A stretch of DNA of 20,683 bases from Rhodocyclales bacterium (GCA_021286885.1 JAJTBM010000009.1:1-20683), one strand, 5' to 3'. Shown: positions 1-7,790, counted from the first letter of the stretch. The notes: a model not told the origin generated them from the sequence alone. Program-made: numbers and translations.

Positions 1-227
1 AGGACGCCGGCAAGCCCTGCCTGAAGGAAGCCTCGATGGCCAAGATGTTCGCCTCGGAAGCCGCCGAAAAAATCGCTTCCGACGCGATCCAGATCCACGG
101 CGGGGTGGGCTACACCAGCGATTTTCCGGTGGAGCGCATCTACCGGGACGTGCGCATCTGCCAGATCTACGAAGGCGCCAATGACATCCAGCGCCTGGTG
201 ATCGGGCGCGCCATCGCCGCCGAGTAA
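1..227 (+). CDS. Acyl-CoA dehydrogenase, C-terminal end (partial)
   Basis: This is the last 74 complete codons of a gene that enters from the left edge; the reading frame begins at base 3 and stops at TAA 225-227. The peptide carries the C-terminal helical signature of FAD-dependent acyl-CoA dehydrogenases: [19 protein letters not shown], then [18 protein letters not shown], then [18 protein letters not shown]. The Glu of the YEG motif is the usual catalytic base in medium- and short-chain family members. The enzyme would form the alpha,beta double bond of an acyl-CoA and pass electrons to ETF. It lies 11 nt upstream of the racemase-like gene and probably shares its transcript. Substrate chain length or branching cannot be read from this fragment. 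Confidence 0.93.
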   Translation, partial: DAGKPCLKEASMAKMFASEAAEKIASDAIQIHGGVGYTSDFPVERIYRDVRICQIYEGANDIQRLVIGRAIAAE

Positions 228-238
228 GGAGCGCACCC

Positions 239-1390
239 ATGGGCCCCCTGCACGGCGTGAAAGTGGTCGAATTCGCCGCCCTGGGGCCCGCCCCCATGGG
301 CGCCATGATCCTGGCCGATCTGGGGGCCGAGGTGGTGCGCATCGAACGCCGCCCGCCCCCAGGCACCAGGCCGGGCTTCGAGATTTTCGATCCGGCCCTC
401 GACATTCTCAACCGCAGCCGGCGGGTGGTGACGCTGGATCTCAAAAAACCCGAAGGGCTGGCCGCTGCCCGCCAGCTGGTGGCCGGTGCCGACATTCTGA
501 TCGAAGGCTATCGCCCCGGGGTGATGGAGCGCCTGGGGCTGGGGCCCGAGCCCATGCTCGCCGCCAACCCGCGTCTGGTGTATGGCCGGATGACCGGCTG
601 GGGCCAGACCGGCCCCCTCGCCCAGGCCGCCGGCCATGACATCAATTATCTGGCCATTTCCGGCGCCCTGGCCGCCATCGGCGGCCCGGACAAACCAGTG
701 GTGCCCCTCAACCTGGTGGCTGACGGGGGCGGCGGTGCGATGCTGCTGGTGGTGGGCGTGCTGGCGGCCCTCACCTCGGCACGCCAGAACGGCCAGGGCC
801 AAGTGGTGGATGCAGCCATGACGGACGGCGCCGCCCTGCTGATGAGCATGATGCACACCCTCAAGGCCATGGGCCGCTGGTCAGATGAACGGGCCAGTAA
901 CCTGCTGGACGGGGGTGCCCCGTTTTACGATACCTATTGCTGTGCGGACGGGCGCCACCTGGCGGTGGGCCCCATCGAACCCCCGTTCTACGCCCTCTTC
1001 CTCGAAAAGGCCGGAATCACCGACCCGGACTTCCATGATGCCCACGCCCAGGGGGACCGCAGCCGCTGGCCGCAGCTCAAGGCGCGCCTCGCCGCCCACC
1101 TGCTGACCCGCCCCCGGGATGCCTGGTGCGCCCTGCTGGAAGGGACGGACGCCTGCGTGGCCCCTGTCTTGAGCATGGACGAAGCGCCCGAACACCCGCA
1201 CAATCGGGCCCGTGGCACCTTCATCCAGGTGAACGGCACGTGGCAGGCGGCACCGGCCCCGCGCTTCAGCCGTACTCCACCCACGCCGCCCCGCGCCCCC
1301 ACCCCCGGCGCCCAGGGCAAGGACGTGCTGGCCGACTGGGGCTTCACCCCCGAGGCCGTGGCCCGACTCGAAGAAGCCGGTGCACTCTGA
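239..1390 (+). CDS. CaiB/BaiF-family protein, alpha-methylacyl-CoA racemase-like
   Basis: A 383-residue protein, a normal length for the family. An AAGGAG ribosome binding site at 226-231, overlapping the stop of the upstream dehydrogenase, supports the ATG at 239. Family features in order are the N-terminal GVKVVEFA and [11 protein letters not shown] stretch, [11 protein letters not shown] around residues 132-141, [14 protein letters not shown] around 158-171, and GPIEPPFYA around 244-252. In bacterial alpha-methylacyl-CoA racemase the catalytic residues are a His in GHDINY, an Asp in VADGGGG and a Glu in the GAIEP-like motif. All three are present here as His133, Asp162 and Glu247. This favours a racemase acting on 2-methyl-branched acyl-CoAs over a CoA-transferase. 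The neighbours, an acyl-CoA dehydrogenase and an enoyl-CoA hydratase, fit a branched-chain or isoprenoid acyl-CoA degradation operon. The exact substrate is inferred. Confidence 0.88.
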   Translation: MGPLHGVKVVEFAALGPAPMGAMILADLGAEVVRIERRPPPGTRPGFEIFDPALDILNRSRRVVTLDLKKPEGLAAARQLVAGADILIEGYRPGVMERLGLGPEPMLAANPRLVYGRMTGWGQTGPLAQAAGHDINYLAISGALAAIGGPDKPVVPLNLVADGGGGAMLLVVGVLAALTSARQNGQGQVVDAAMTDGAALLMSMMHTLKAMGRWSDERASNLLDGGAPFYDTYCCADGRHLAVGPIEPPFYALFLEKAGITDPDFHDAHAQGDRSRWPQLKARLAAHLLTRPRDAWCALLEGTDACVAPVLSMDEAPEHPHNRARGTFIQVNGTWQAAPAPRFSRTPPTPPRAPTPGAQGKDVLADWGFTPEAVARLEEAGAL

Positions 1391-1434
1391 AAAAACAAAG
1401 CGATACAGCAAAGTACAGCAATCAGGAGAACAAC

Positions 1435-2211
1435 ATGGCATTTGAAAACATCATCGTCGAAACCCGGGGCAAAGTTGGCCTCATCACCCTCCACCGTCCC
1501 AAGGCCCTGAACGCCCTGAACGACGCCCTGGTGGATGAAGTGGGCGTGGCCCTCAACGCCTTCGAGGCCGACGAGAACATCGGCTGCATCGTGATCACCG
1601 GCTCGGAAAAGGCGTTTGCCGCCGGCGCCGACATCACCATGATGGCCCAGTTCAGCTATATGGACGCCTACAAGGGCGACTACATCACCCGCAACTGGGA
1701 ACGAGTCAAGACCTGCCGCAAGCCCATCATCGCCGCCGTGGCTGGCTTTGCCCTGGGCGGTGGCTGCGAGCTGGCCATGAGCTGTGACATGATCTTCGCG
1801 GCCGACACCGCCAAGTTCGGCCAGCCCGAAGTGAAGCTGGGCATCCTGCCCGGCGCCGGCGGCACCCAGCGTCTGCCCCGCGCCGTGGGCAAGGCCAAGG
1901 CCATGGACCTGTGCCTGACCGCCCGCATGATGGACGCTACCGAAGCCGAAAGCGCCGGCCTGGTGGCCCGGGTGATCCCCGCCGAGCAACTGCTGGACGA
2001 AGCCCTCAAGGCTGCCACCACCATCGCCGGCTATTCCCTGCCGGTGGTGATGATGATCAAGGAGTCGGTGAATCGCTCCTTCGAATCCAGCCTGGCCGAA
2101 GGCCTGCTGTTCGAGCGTCGGGTGTTCCACTCGGCCTTCGCGCTGGATGATCAGAAGGAAGGCATGGCCGCCTTCGTCGAGAAGCGCAAGCCGGAGTTCA
2201 AGAACCAGTAA
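1435..2211 (+). CDS. Enoyl-CoA hydratase (crotonase family)
   Basis: A 258-residue crotonase-fold protein, the usual length. The frame is open further upstream, but the ATG at 1435 is preceded by CAGGAG and begins the typical [19 protein letters not shown] start, so the upstream extension is not coding. The oxyanion-hole segment AFAAGADI is at about residues 60-67. The catalytic acids are Glu112 in [13 protein letters not shown] and Glu132 in [18 protein letters not shown], matching the two catalytic glutamates of hydratases. It would add water to trans-2-enoyl-CoA to give L-3-hydroxyacyl-CoA in the cytoplasm. It sits 44 nt after the racemase-like gene and is followed by a strong terminator, so it is the last gene of the operon. 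Confidence is high for hydratase; substrate range is unknown. Confidence 0.93.
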   Translation: MAFENIIVETRGKVGLITLHRPKALNALNDALVDEVGVALNAFEADENIGCIVITGSEKAFAAGADITMMAQFSYMDAYKGDYITRNWERVKTCRKPIIAAVAGFALGGGCELAMSCDMIFAADTAKFGQPEVKLGILPGAGGTQRLPRAVGKAKAMDLCLTARMMDATEAESAGLVARVIPAEQLLDEALKAATTIAGYSLPVVMMIKESVNRSFESSLAEGLLFERRVFHSAFALDDQKEGMAAFVEKRKPEFKNQ

Positions 2212-2238
2212 GCGCCAAGCGCATACACGCACGACGCC

Positions 2239-2272
2239 AAGGGCATCTGCAGGCAGCTGCAGGTGCCCTTTT
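2239..2272 (+). terminator. Rho-independent terminator of the acyl-CoA operon
   Basis: A 14-bp stem (2239-2252 with 2257-2270, one G-T wobble) closes a GCAG tetraloop and runs into TTTT at 2269-2272. It starts 27 nt after the hydratase stop codon and separates the operon from the methyltransferase gene. Confidence 0.9.
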
Positions 2273-2297
2273 CACATGGGGTCTCAGGTCACGAGGG

Positions 2298-2303
2298 TAC
2301 AAT
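2298..2303 (+). promoter_or_regulatory. Possible -10 element for the methyltransferase gene
   Basis: TACAAT in the context GGGTACAATCGGG lies between the upstream terminator and the ATG at 2342 and resembles a sigma-70 -10 box. No good -35 hexamer is present at 16-18 nt; the closest, TTCACA at 2271, is 21 nt away. The gene follows a terminator, so it needs its own promoter, and this is the best candidate. Confidence 0.4.
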
Positions 2304-2341
2304 CGGGCTACATTCAAACCCACTCACCCAACCCATTCAGC

Positions 2342-3007
2342 ATGAGCCATCCCAACACCATCAACGCAGCCAGCATCGAGGCTGGTCAGGCGGTTTACAC
2401 CCCCCGCACCCTGCGCATCTACGACTTGCTGGTGATGGGTTTCTCGAATCCCATGCTTTGGAAATGCCCCACCCCGGCTCTGATCGCCCACTACACCCGC
2501 CACCGGGGGCCGCGCCACCTGGAAGTAGGGGCCGGTACGGGCTTCATCCCGGACAAAGCCAATGTGTCCGGCGAACATCTGGCGCTGCTTGATCTGAATC
2601 CACAAACCCTGGCCTATGCATCCCAGCGTCTGGCGCGTTTCCAGCCCAGCACCTTGCAAGCCAACCTGTTTGAGCCGATTGCCTACACCGGCCCGGCCTT
2701 TGACTCCATCAACCTGGGCTATGTGCTCCATTGCCTGCCGGGCAGCATGGACGAAAAGAGCGTGGTGCTGGATCACCTGCGCCCCCTGTTGCACCCGAAA
2801 GGCGTGCTGTTCGGCTCAACCCTGCTGGGGGCCGGCGTTGCCCACAACTGGGGCGCCCGGCATCTGATGGCCACGTATAACCGCAAGGGCATTTTCTGCA
2901 ATACCGCCGACAGCCTGGAAAGCCTGCGCAAGAATCTCCAACAACGCTTCCGTGAAGTGCACATTCAGCTGCACGGCTGTGGTGCGCTGTTCAGCGCCCG
3001 CAACTGA
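2342..3007 (+). CDS. Class I SAM-dependent methyltransferase
   Basis: A 221-residue protein. The chosen ATG at 2342 gives MSHPNTINAASIEAGQ; an in-frame ATG at 2276 exists but lies upstream of the putative -10 box. No clear Shine-Dalgarno precedes either start. Motif I, HLEVGAGTGFIPD (residues 59-71), is the SAM-binding glycine-rich loop. An acidic strand end follows at LLDLNPQTL (Asp84), then the FDSINLGYVLHCLPG strand and LLHPKGVLFGSTLL, all in the order expected of the Rossmann methyltransferase fold. No cofactor-independent catalytic motif identifies the acceptor, and the gene stands alone between two terminators, so context gives no substrate. It is a methyltransferase of unknown target, probably cytosolic because no signal peptide or membrane segment is seen. 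Confidence 0.85.
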   Translation: MSHPNTINAASIEAGQAVYTPRTLRIYDLLVMGFSNPMLWKCPTPALIAHYTRHRGPRHLEVGAGTGFIPDKANVSGEHLALLDLNPQTLAYASQRLARFQPSTLQANLFEPIAYTGPAFDSINLGYVLHCLPGSMDEKSVVLDHLRPLLHPKGVLFGSTLLGAGVAHNWGARHLMATYNRKGIFCNTADSLESLRKNLQQRFREVHIQLHGCGALFSARN

Positions 3008-3040
3008 GCCCCAGCGTTAAAGCCGACACCCATAAAGAAA

Positions 3041-3070
3041 AAAAACGGCGACCCGAAGGTCGCCGTTTTT
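3041..3070. terminator. Bidirectional terminator between convergent genes
   Basis: AAAAACGGCGACC (3041-3053) pairs perfectly with GGTCGCCGTTTTT (3058-3070) around a CGAA tetraloop. It has a T tract on the plus strand and, reading the other way, an A-rich stretch at 3035-3045 that becomes a T tract. It ends both the plus-strand methyltransferase gene (33 nt after its stop) and the minus-strand PEP-CTERM gene (35 nt after its stop). Confidence 0.93.
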
Positions 3071-3105
3071 GACTGCACCTGTGTGCGTCAGCGCGAGCGT
3101 GAAGC

Positions 3106-3918
3106 TCAGGCAGACTTGCGACGACGGGCAGCCAGACCAGCCAGACCCATGCCCAGCAGGGCCAGGGTGGCGGGTTCCGGGATGTGCACGGCGCCGTTGG
3201 CGTACACCACACCGTCGATCAGAGCGTTCTGAGCGGTGGTGGGCAGGCCAGCAGCGGTGCCAGCATCCAGGGACTTCAGCAGGTTTTCCAGGCCAACACC
3301 AGAAGACTCGGTGAAGGTCAGGGTCCAGGTGTTGGAAGCGCCGTCCAGCACTTGGCTCACGAACAGGGTGCCGCTACCAATGTTGCTGGCGATGTAGGAA
3401 CCCACGGGGCCCAGGAACATGCCCAGCAGCAGCATCACGCCGTTGGAGGAGCCGGAGAAGCTACCGCTCGTGTAGGCGGCACCATCGGAAGTGAAGGTAT
3501 CGGTGTTCCAGTTGTAAACGAACTTGGAACCGGAGATGTCGGTGTAAGAGGCGTTGTTCAGCTGGCCCAGGCCCACCCAGTTGGTGGTCTTGGAGCAGTA
3601 GTCCCAACCGCTCTTGCCAACGGCGTTACACACGGAAGCAGCCTGGAAGGCGGAGGCGGTGCCGGTGCCGTTGTAATCGACATCAAACTCACCCTTGCGC
3701 TGCAGGCCCCAGTTGCCAGCCTGGGGAACGTTGATTTCCAGGTTGCCGCTGATGTTGCTGAAGGTCAGGTTGAAGGAGCCATCACCATCGGTGAAGTTGC
3801 TGAAGGCGTAGTTGGCGCTGAAGTTGTTGGCGTATTCCACCACACCGGCCTGGGCGGCAGAGGAGCCCACCAGTGCCAGCACGGAACCCACGGCGAGCGC
3901 GAGCTGCTTGTTGATCAT
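3106..3918 (-). CDS. PEP-CTERM sorting domain-containing surface protein
   Basis: A 270-residue protein read from ATG 3918 (MINKQLALAVGSV). The frame extends upstream to 4035, but that extension would cross the putative transcription start, and only the downstream start begins with a signal peptide. The N-terminus is a Sec signal (hydrophobic residues 5-20) with a likely AQA|G cleavage after residue 24. The mature part is rich in Asn, Ser, Gly and Thr, and I recognise no catalytic domain. The C-terminus has the full tripartite sorting signal: IPEP at residues 246-249, a hydrophobic helix (TLALLGMGLAGLA) and a basic RRRK tail. Such proteins are handled by an exosortase, which lies elsewhere, and usually end up in the exopolysaccharide/outer-surface matrix. 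Two Cys residues, in SVCNAV and WDYCSK, could form a disulfide. A sigma-54 promoter with an upstream activator-type repeat precedes it. Specific function is unknown. Confidence 0.9.
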   Translation of the reverse strand: MINKQLALAVGSVLALVGSSAAQAGVVEYANNFSANYAFSNFTDGDGSFNLTFSNISGNLEINVPQAGNWGLQRKGEFDVDYNGTGTASAFQAASVCNAVGKSGWDYCSKTTNWVGLGQLNNASYTDISGSKFVYNWNTDTFTSDGAAYTSGSFSGSSNGVMLLLGMFLGPVGSYIASNIGSGTLFVSQVLDGASNTWTLTFTESSGVGLENLLKSLDAGTAAGLPTTAQNALIDGVVYANGAVHIPEPATLALLGMGLAGLAARRRKSA

Positions 3919-4009
3919 GTCTTGACCCTTTCGTGTAGTCGAGGAGAGACGATTTCCCAGCATCGGCCACCTATGACATGCGGCGGGACGATACTTGGTA
4001 CATTCTATA

Positions 4010-4025
4010 AGCAAGAGCCACACCC
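4010..4025 (-). promoter_or_regulatory. Sigma-54 (-24/-12) promoter of the first PEP-CTERM gene
   Basis: On the minus strand this reads GGGTGTGGCTCTTGCT. It fits the TGGYRYR-N4-TTGCW consensus except at the first base, with the required GG-N10-GC spacing. It lies about 90 nt before the ATG at 3918, which predicts a leader of roughly 80 nt. Sigma-54 control of PEP-CTERM genes is known in exopolysaccharide-forming betaproteobacteria. Confidence 0.75.
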
Positions 4026-4054
4026 AAACAGACAACCCTGTGTTTCGTATGAAC

Positions 4055-4106
4055 TTTTACACCTTTTACCAGCGGCGAAAATTTGAGGTGTAAAATTTTC
4101 TGACAG
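4055..4106. promoter_or_regulatory. Putative upstream activator site for the first PEP-CTERM promoter
   Basis: TTTTACACC (4055-4063) and GGTGTAAAA (4087-4095) form a perfect 9-bp inverted repeat with centres 32 nt apart, close to three helical turns. The distal arm is part of a 19-nt element, GTGTAAAATTTTCTGACAG (4088-4106). That element recurs upstream of the second PEP-CTERM gene at nearly the same distance from its sigma-54 box (62 versus 61 nt). This is the expected position of an enhancer-binding-protein site. A PrsR-type regulator is the natural candidate, but none is encoded in the window. Confidence 0.65.
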
Positions 4107-4156
4107 CCTTCTCCCGAGAAAATACCGGTCTCGCCACCACTTTCCATAAATACGGC

Positions 4157-6205
4157 TCACGGGCCTGCCAAAGGCTCCTGACGCAGCCATACCGAGAACC
4201 GGCAGCCCCCTTCCGGGCGGTTTTCTGCGGTGATGCGCCCACCGTAACGTTCCACCAAACTCTGGCTGACCCACAGCCCCAGGCCCGTACCATTGGGCTT
4301 GTCTGCAGTAAAAAACGGTTGAAACAACTTGTCGACCCGATCAGCGGGGATCCCCGGGCCCGAATCGGCCACCGACAGACGCACCCCGAAGGGCATGTCA
4401 GCCTCATCCCAATCCTCCACCGCCAACACCAGACTCCCCCCCTCGGGCATGGCCTGGATTGCGTTCACCAGCAGGTTGATGAGCACCTGCTGGAGCTCGG
4501 TCTTGCTGCAGGTCACCAGCCGCCCCGATTGCAGGTTCTGGCTCACGCTCACATTTCCCCGGCGCAGCAGATGGCCCACCAGCAGCAGGCAGTCCTGCAC
4601 CAGGCTGCGGCAGTCGATGGGCTCCAGATAGCCCACGTAATCGGTGGGGCGCGCAAACTGGAGCAGCTTGGCGATGATCACCCGGATGCGCTGAACCTGC
4701 TCCCGAATAAGCCGGATTTCCCCCTCCACCGGCTTGCAGGCTGCTGGCCCGAGCACCTCCTGCAGCACTTCCAGATTGCCCTGGATCACCGCCACCGGAT
4801 TGTTCACCTCATGGGCGACCCCGGCGGTGAGCTGGCCTACGGCGGCAAGCTTTTCCTGCATCACCAGCTGGTGCTGGGCCGAACGCAGATCCGCCAAAGC
4901 CCGGGACAGATCCGCCGTGCGGGAGGCCACTTTTTCATCCAGGGATTCACCCCAGCGCTGGAGCGCCGAGGCCTGGGCGTGGAGCTGATCCAGCAGCCGA
5001 TCCAGGTGGGCCGCCAGATCGCCCACTTCATCCCCGGTATCCACCGGCCCCACCCGGGCGGCGCCATCGCCGGCTTGCTGGGCATTGAGGGTGGCCTGGA
5101 TGCGTTCGATGGGATGGGAGAGCTGGCGCGCCCAGAAGATCGCCACCAGCGTAGCCGCCGCCGCCGCCACCCCAAACAGCAGCCCCACGCCCAGAATCAC
5201 CCCATGCTTGGCCTCCACCAGGGGCGCCTCCAGAAAGCCCACGTAGAGCATGCCGATGCGCTGGCCCTGGCTATCCACCAGGGGGCGGTAGGCCGACACG
5301 TACCAATCCTGCACCACATACGCCCGATCCAGCCAGATCCGGCCCTGGCGCAGCACGGTATCCCGCACGCTGTCGGACACCTGGGTACCCAGCGCCCGTG
5401 AGCCTTCCAGTAACCGCACATTGGTGGCCACCCGCACATCATCGAGAAACAGGGTGGCGGTGCCGTGGCTCCCCAGGGGCAGGGAATCCCCGGGGTAAAC
5501 CACCTCGTTGAGCCGGTCGATGAAATCCAGATTGTTGTTCAGCAAGGTGCCGCCGGCCAGTACGCCCATCAGCCGCCCCTGGGCATCCCGCACCGGGGCG
5601 GCAGAATGCACCACCAGCCCGCGCCCCTCCTGCTTGCCGGTGGGGCCGCCGCTGGCGGAGATCACCGCCACCTGAGCTTGCTCGGGGAGTTGGGGCCCCA
5701 GGCTGGCAAGCAGCGCAGGGGAAAACACGTCCATCGCCGTGCCCCCGTGGCCGCGCAGGGCCTCCTGCACCACGCGCCAGCGGGACAGATCCACCCCCGA
5801 GCCGGCCAGGTCGCGGCCTTGCAGATCCAGCAGCAGCAGAAAATCCAGCCCGTGTTCTTCGCGGGTTTCGGTCAGGATCAGGTGCAGAGCCTGCTCTCGC
5901 CCTTCCCGGCTGCGCAGCACCTGGGACAAGCGCTCCGAGGCGGCCAGGGATTCGATGGACCAGCGGCTCGCTTCGGTGACCCGCTCAAAATAGCCATGGG
6001 CCACCGCCAGATCGCTGCGCACCCGGGAAATCAGGATGCGGTCGAAATAGGTATCACCCCAGCTGGTAAGCACCCCCATCAGGAGCGGAAAAGCGATGCC
6101 CATGGGCACGATGGCCAAGGCCAGCAGGCGCATCCGGATGGAGCGCCGCCCGGGCAAATGGGCAAGCACCCAGCCCAGACCCGTGGGGCGGAATGAAGAA
6201 GACAT
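4157..6205 (-). CDS. Membrane sensor histidine kinase (Cache, HAMP, HisKA, HATPase)
   Basis: A 682-residue inner-membrane kinase. A first membrane helix at about residues 25-47 and a second at about 336-358 bracket a periplasmic Cache-type sensing region of some 285 residues. The membrane-proximal part (GTATLFLDDVRVATNV, WYVSAYRPL, IGMLYVGFLE) resembles Cache_3-Cache_2 domains that bind small organic ligands. HAMP follows at 358-412, then a short coiled segment. The HisKA box is GVAHEVNNPVAVIQGN with phospho-acceptor His465. The ATP-binding N box is INLLVNAIQAM (Asn577, Asn581), G1 is DSGPGIP (614-620), the F box is FQPFF and G2 is GTGLGL (639-644). It starts 3 nt after the stop of the response regulator gene with no obvious ribosome binding site of its own, so translation is probably coupled. 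The pair faces the formate dehydrogenase operon, which suggests sensing of formate or a related carboxylate; the ligand is inferred only. Confidence 0.93.
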   Translation of the reverse strand: MSSSFRPTGLGWVLAHLPGRRSIRMRLLALAIVPMGIAFPLLMGVLTSWGDTYFDRILISRVRSDLAVAHGYFERVTEASRWSIESLAASERLSQVLRSREGREQALHLILTETREEHGLDFLLLLDLQGRDLAGSGVDLSRWRVVQEALRGHGGTAMDVFSPALLASLGPQLPEQAQVAVISASGGPTGKQEGRGLVVHSAAPVRDAQGRLMGVLAGGTLLNNNLDFIDRLNEVVYPGDSLPLGSHGTATLFLDDVRVATNVRLLEGSRALGTQVSDSVRDTVLRQGRIWLDRAYVVQDWYVSAYRPLVDSQGQRIGMLYVGFLEAPLVEAKHGVILGVGLLFGVAAAAATLVAIFWARQLSHPIERIQATLNAQQAGDGAARVGPVDTGDEVGDLAAHLDRLLDQLHAQASALQRWGESLDEKVASRTADLSRALADLRSAQHQLVMQEKLAAVGQLTAGVAHEVNNPVAVIQGNLEVLQEVLGPAACKPVEGEIRLIREQVQRIRVIIAKLLQFARPTDYVGYLEPIDCRSLVQDCLLLVGHLLRRGNVSVSQNLQSGRLVTCSKTELQQVLINLLVNAIQAMPEGGSLVLAVEDWDEADMPFGVRLSVADSGPGIPADRVDKLFQPFFTADKPNGTGLGLWVSQSLVERYGGRITAENRPEGGCRFSVWLRQEPLAGP

Positions 6206-6208
6206 GGC

Positions 6209-7576
6209 TCAGATGCCCCAGGCCAGGCACTTGCGATCCAGGGTCTTGCGCGAGATTCCCAGCCGGCGCGCCGCCTCCGATTTGTTGCCCCCAGCCCCTG
6301 CCAGCACCGCCAGGATGTGGCCCTTTTCCACAGCCTCCAGGCTTTCTTCTTGTATACAAGCCATCGCCGCCGGCACCACCGGCGCGGGCTCGGGCTTGAG
6401 GTCGAAATAACCAAAAATCAGCGAACGCTCCACCAGATTGCGCAGCTCCCGCACATTGCCCGGCCAGTCGTAGGCCTGGAGCCGGCACAGCACGCCCTCA
6501 TCGGGGCAGATCGCCGGCAGCCCGAGCTGGCCCGCCAGCATGTGTACAAAATGGGCCACCAGGGGGGCGATGTCTTCGGGCCGATCCCGCAAGGGGGGCA
6601 GGCACAGCTCCATCACCTGCAGCCGGTAGTACAGATCCTGGCGAAAACGGCCTGCGGCCACCTCGGCAGTGAGATCCCGGTTGGTGGCGGCAATCACCCG
6701 CACATCCACCGGAATTTCCTGCTCTGAGCCCACCTGGCGGATGCGCCGTTCCTCCAGGGCGCGCAGTAGCTTGGCCTGGGCCGGGAGCGGCAGTTCGGCG
6801 ATTTCGTCCAGAAACAGGGTGCCGCCTCGGGCGTAGTAAAACAGGCCCTCGCGGCTCGCGGCTGCGCCGGTATAGGCACCTTTCACGTGGCCAAATAGCT
6901 CGGATTCGATCAGATCTGCAGCGATCGCCGCGCAATTGACCGGAACAAAGGGGCCGCTCGCCCGGGTACTCATGCTGTGCAGGGCCCGCGCTGCCACTTC
7001 CTTGCCGGTGCCGGATTCGCCCAGCAGCAGCACCGTAGAAGGGGTGGGCGCCAGGCGGCGCAGTTGCTCGCACACCTTCTGCATGGCCGCCGACTGGCCG
7101 ATGATCCCATCCACCGCCTTGCCCCGGCCCGACAACTCCCGGCGCAACACGTAGTTTTCGCGCAGCAGGCGGGAGCGCTCGAAGCAGCGCTTGATGGCAT
7201 TGAGCATCTGGGCCAGGGAAAACGGCTTGAGCAGAAAATCGGAGGCGCCGGCCCGCAGGGCGTCGATGGCGGTATCCAGATCGGCGTAGGCGGTCATCAG
7301 CACCACGTCTCCCGCATAGCCTTCATCCCGTAGCTGGTGCAGCCATTCCGTGCCGGAGCGGCCCGGCAGGGAGATGTCGAGTACCACCAGATCGTAGAGC
7401 CGGCGCCGCATCAGGGGGGCGGCTTCTTCAACGCTGCCCGCCGTTTCGACGCTGCCGCAACGCCCGGCCAGGGTGCGGCTGAGGAAGCTGAGCATCCCGG
7501 GTTCGTCATCGACCACCAGTACCGAATACTGGGACCAGGGGGCCAGCTCCTGGCCGGCTGCAAGGGGATTGTCCAT
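6209..7576 (-). CDS. NtrC-family sigma-54-dependent response regulator
   Basis: A 455-residue three-domain activator. The receiver (about 17-135) has the acidic pair Asp23/Asp24, phospho-acceptor Asp67 in VVLDISLPG, Thr95 and Lys117. The AAA+ domain (about 157-390) has Walker A GESGTGKE (186-193), the sigma-54 contact loop as GAYTGA (233-238, a Tyr variant of GAFTGA), Walker B LFLDE (254-258), and conserved AATNRDL and [10 protein letters not shown] motifs. The C-terminal Fis-type helix-turn-helix is at about 428-450 ([19 protein letters not shown]). It is transcribed ahead of the kinase gene and divergently from the formate dehydrogenase operon. That operon has a sigma-54 promoter, an IHF site and an inverted repeat in the shared intergenic region, so this protein is the probable activator. 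No strong Shine-Dalgarno is visible before the ATG at 7576. Confidence 0.95.
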   Translation of the reverse strand: MDNPLAAGQELAPWSQYSVLVVDDEPGMLSFLSRTLAGRCGSVETAGSVEEAAPLMRRRLYDLVVLDISLPGRSGTEWLHQLRDEGYAGDVVLMTAYADLDTAIDALRAGASDFLLKPFSLAQMLNAIKRCFERSRLLRENYVLRRELSGRGKAVDGIIGQSAAMQKVCEQLRRLAPTPSTVLLLGESGTGKEVAARALHSMSTRASGPFVPVNCAAIAADLIESELFGHVKGAYTGAAASREGLFYYARGGTLFLDEIAELPLPAQAKLLRALEERRIRQVGSEQEIPVDVRVIAATNRDLTAEVAAGRFRQDLYYRLQVMELCLPPLRDRPEDIAPLVAHFVHMLAGQLGLPAICPDEGVLCRLQAYDWPGNVRELRNLVERSLIFGYFDLKPEPAPVVPAAMACIQEESLEAVEKGHILAVLAGAGGNKSEAARRLGISRKTLDRKCLAWGI

Positions 7577-7682
7577 GGGGCGAAAACAGCAAAAAAGGCA
7601 GATCAGACAGAAATCATAACAAGCCCGGCGCCCACCTCCCTCAGGGAAAGCCGCATTTCACCCGACACGCCACGGCCTCGCG

Positions 7683-7714
7683 GACAGAATGACCCAGGGG
7701 CGGGACATTCTGTC
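7683..7714. promoter_or_regulatory. Putative enhancer site (inverted repeat) for the fdh promoter
   Basis: GACAGAATG (7683-7691) and CATTCTGTC (7706-7714) are perfect 9-bp inverted arms with centres 23 nt apart. They lie about 75 nt upstream of the sigma-54 -24 element and about 105-135 nt upstream of the predicted transcription start, the usual range for activator sites. A further half-like GACAGAAAT lies near 7607, closer to the regulator gene, and might serve autoregulation. Binding by the adjacent NtrC-family protein is inferred. Confidence 0.6.
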
Positions 7715-7729
7715 TTGCCCAATTTGTCA

Positions 7730-7743
7730 CGGATTACGATCAA
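7730..7743. promoter_or_regulatory. Possible FNR/Anr-type site (imperfect)
   Basis: Read on the minus strand, TTGATCGTAATCCG matches TTGAT-N4-ATCAA at 8 of 10 defined positions; the last two bases differ. It lies between the inverted repeat and the IHF site. Oxygen-responsive input would make sense for a respiratory formate dehydrogenase, but one imperfect half-site is weak evidence. Confidence 0.3.
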
Positions 7744-7760
7744 ACTCGGATCAATCCGGC

Positions 7761-7773
7761 TAATGCATTGATT
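7761..7773 (-). promoter_or_regulatory. IHF binding site, perfect consensus match
   Basis: The minus strand reads AATCAATGCATTA, which matches WATCAA-N4-TTR at every defined position. It lies between the inverted repeat and the sigma-54 promoter, 17 nt upstream of the -24/-12 element. This is where IHF normally bends DNA to bring a distal activator to sigma-54 polymerase. Confidence 0.7.
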
Positions 7774-7790
7774 AATAAAGCCCCCTTTAC

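Noticed and set aside
1126..1434. Upstream in-frame extension of the enoyl-CoA hydratase
   Set aside because: It overlaps the racemase gene, and the ATG at 1435 has a ribosome binding site and the family's normal N-terminus.
3919..4035. N-terminal extension of the first PEP-CTERM protein
   Set aside because: The extension crosses the sigma-54 promoter and predicted start site; the signal peptide begins at the internal ATG 3918.
4319..5401. Long plus-strand frame opposite the histidine kinase gene
   Set aside because: Shadow of the kinase reading frame; composition is His/Gln/Pro-rich and there is no start signal or family motif.
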